From Nocardiopsis eucommiae (GTDB lineage Bacteria > Actinomycetota > Actinomycetes > Streptosporangiales > Streptosporangiaceae): a stretch of DNA of 64,000 nucleotides. The notes under the pieces are model-generated. The model worked only from the letters and a program-made list of their open reading frames with translations. It had not been told where the DNA came from and searched no databases. A program made the position numbers and the translations under genes. Positions within the stretch are counted from its first letter, which is position 1; each line of letters begins with the position of its first letter. This document shows, piece after piece, positions 62,711 to 64,000 of this stretch. The DNA lies in NCBI GenBank assembly GCA_018388625.1, contig CP074402.1:2294001-2358000 (forward strand), read 5' to 3'.

Positions 62711-62954
62711 ACCCGGACCTCCCGGCCGCGCCCCGAGGGCGCCCGTCCCGAGGTTTCCGACCCTCCCGTACGGTGTTCACCTTGGCGGCAAGCGTCCTGG
62801 CCTGCGTTGATGCTGATTTAACCTTGTGAACTCAAGACTCGTAATGTTTCGGTTATGTGTTCAACAGTTGACGACAAGGTGGACGCGGGGTTCTACTTCA
62901 CACCATCGATCGCGCATTCTCATCCGCGCTGGTTCCGCAAGAGAGGCCCCCGCG
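62711..62954. promoter_or_regulatory. AT-rich promoter/operator region of the sugar-uptake operon
   Basis: The block 62806-62880 is much richer in A and T than its surroundings and contains the odd palindrome TCAACAGTTGA (62861-62871) and GTTGATGCTGATTTAAC (62806-62822) with GTT/AAC ends. Good candidates for the ROK regulator's operator; I cannot place -35 and -10 boxes with confidence. Confidence 0.45.
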
Positions 62955-64000
62955 TTGACCACGAGACGCTCCCCACACCGTCGCCCCACCGCACCCCTGG
63001 GCGTCGCCGCCGCCGGTGCGGCCCTGGCCCTGTTCGCCACCGCCTGCGGTTCGCTCACCACGGACGACTCCGCCGGTGAGACCCAGACCCACAGCATCGA
63101 GGAGGGATTCCACGTCGGCCTGCTGCTCCCCGAGCTCCAGACCGCCCGCTACGAGGCCTTCGACAAGCCGTACTTCGAGGAGGCGCTGACGGACCTCTGT
63201 CCCAACTGCGAGCTCTCGTACGCCAACGCCGACCAGGACGTCGACGAACAGCAGACCCAGGCCCAGGCGATGCTGACCGCCGGGGTCGACGTGCTCGTGC
63301 TCGGGGCCGTCGACTCCGAGGCCGCCGCCGGAACCGTGAACGAGGCACGCGGCCAGGGGTGCCCGTGGTGGCCTACGACCGCCTCGCCCAGGGCGGTGTC
63401 GACATGTACGTCTCCTTCGACAACTTCCGGGTCGGTCAGGTCCAGGCCGAGGCCCTGCTGGGCGCCCTCGAACAGGAGGGGACCGCCGGTGACGGCCAGA
63501 TCGTCATGATCAACGGCTCACCGACCGACCCCAACGCGGGCGACTTCAAGGCGGGCGCCCACGAGATCTTCGAGGGCCAGGTCGAGATCGGCCAGGAGTT
63601 CGACACCCCCGACTGGTCACCGGACGAGGCCAACAGCCAGATGGAGGGCGCCATCACCTCCCTCGGCCTGGACGAGATCGTCGGCGTCTACTCGGCCAAC
63701 GACGGCATGGCGGCGGGCATCATCTCCGCCCTGCGCAGCGCCGGGGTCTCCGTCGACGACCTCCCGCCCGTCACCGGACAGGACGCCGAGCTGCACGGCA
63801 TCCAGCGGATCGTCTCCGGCGAGCAGTACATGACCGTCTACAAGGCCATCCGCCCCGAGGCCGAGATCGCCGCCGCCATGGCCGTCTCCCTGGCCACCGG
63901 CGACGACCTCGAAGCGGGTGAGCACAGCGTCACCGAGGTCGAGGACGCGGACGGCGAGAAGGTCGACTCCGTCCTGCTCGACCCCGTCGCGGTCACCGTC
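62955..64000 (+). CDS. XylF-like sugar ABC-transporter binding lipoprotein (3' end cut by window edge)
   Basis: 349 residues visible. Start TTG 62955 with AGAGAGG eight bases upstream; the signal peptide ends LFATACGS, a lipobox, so the protein is membrane-tethered outside. Periplasmic-binding-protein type 1 fold: ADQDVDEQQTQAQAMLTAGVDVLVLGAVD (key part DQxxxxQ.xQ), VVAYDRL, VYSANDGMAAGI and VTGQDAEL, the pattern of the D-xylose-binding XylF group. One break near 63360 (GGGG). The ATPase and permease genes should follow beyond base 64000. Confidence 0.88.

Overview
The window is high-GC actinobacterial DNA. The gene set (SepH, an aconitase with a proline-free start region, DUF4193/DUF4235/DUF3710/DUF3159 proteins, a dut-trkA-TRAM methyltransferase neighbourhood, SARP-type regulator, bPH2 pairs, a thermopin-like serpin) fits the Streptosporangiales, most likely a Nocardiopsis-like member of the Nocardiopsaceae. 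No rRNA, tRNA, CRISPR, insertion sequence, integrase or phage gene was seen.

Sequence quality matters for reading this annotation. About half of the roughly 50 genes are broken by single- or double-base losses, nearly all inside runs of G or C, about 50 events in total. When each run is lengthened by one or two bases, every affected gene becomes one continuous reading frame whose length is a multiple of three. I therefore annotate these as intact genes with probable sequencing errors, not as pseudogenes, and give the approximate position of each break.

Layout. 1-5.6 kb: a SulP transporter fused to carbonic anhydrase (cut by the window edge), a membrane-anchored repeat protein and a PEBP lipoprotein. 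5.9-11 kb: a SARP/NB-ARC regulator facing a Drr-type ABC exporter. 11.1-18.6 kb: two bPH2 membrane proteins, the cell-division protein SepH, an unknown membrane protein and an aldonolactone-oxidase-like flavoprotein. 18.7-28.3 kb: ferrochelatase, a PEP-mutase-like enzyme with a divergent GntR regulator, an S9 peptidase, an inositol-phosphatase-like enzyme, a two-component system with a structured leader, and DUF4193. 28.5-40 kb: DUF4235, valS, dut, DUF3710, PIG-L deacetylase, alpha/beta hydrolase, serpin, DUF3159, two TrkA subunits and a TRAM-domain RNA methyltransferase. 40.2-49.6 kb: a secreted M64 peptidase, an EamA transporter preceded by a possible 14-codon leader peptide, a secreted protein, and a tightly overlapped ECF sigma / anti-sigma / ABC operon, then an F420-type oxidoreductase. 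50-64 kb: aconitase, a three-gene overlapping operon of unrecognised membrane proteins, two tandem Ser/Thr kinases with a shared unknown C-terminal module, a small kinase, and a ROK regulator followed by a XylF-like sugar-binding lipoprotein that runs off the right edge.

The best candidate for something undescribed is 52884-60808: three overlapping genes carrying repeated copies of one extracytoplasmic domain and a shared cysteine/C-terminal module, followed on the same strand by two paralogous membrane-anchored kinases. Other notable points are a bacterial serpin with a readable reactive loop, a duplicated stem-loop with an attenuator-like terminator before the response regulator, and several candidate operators.
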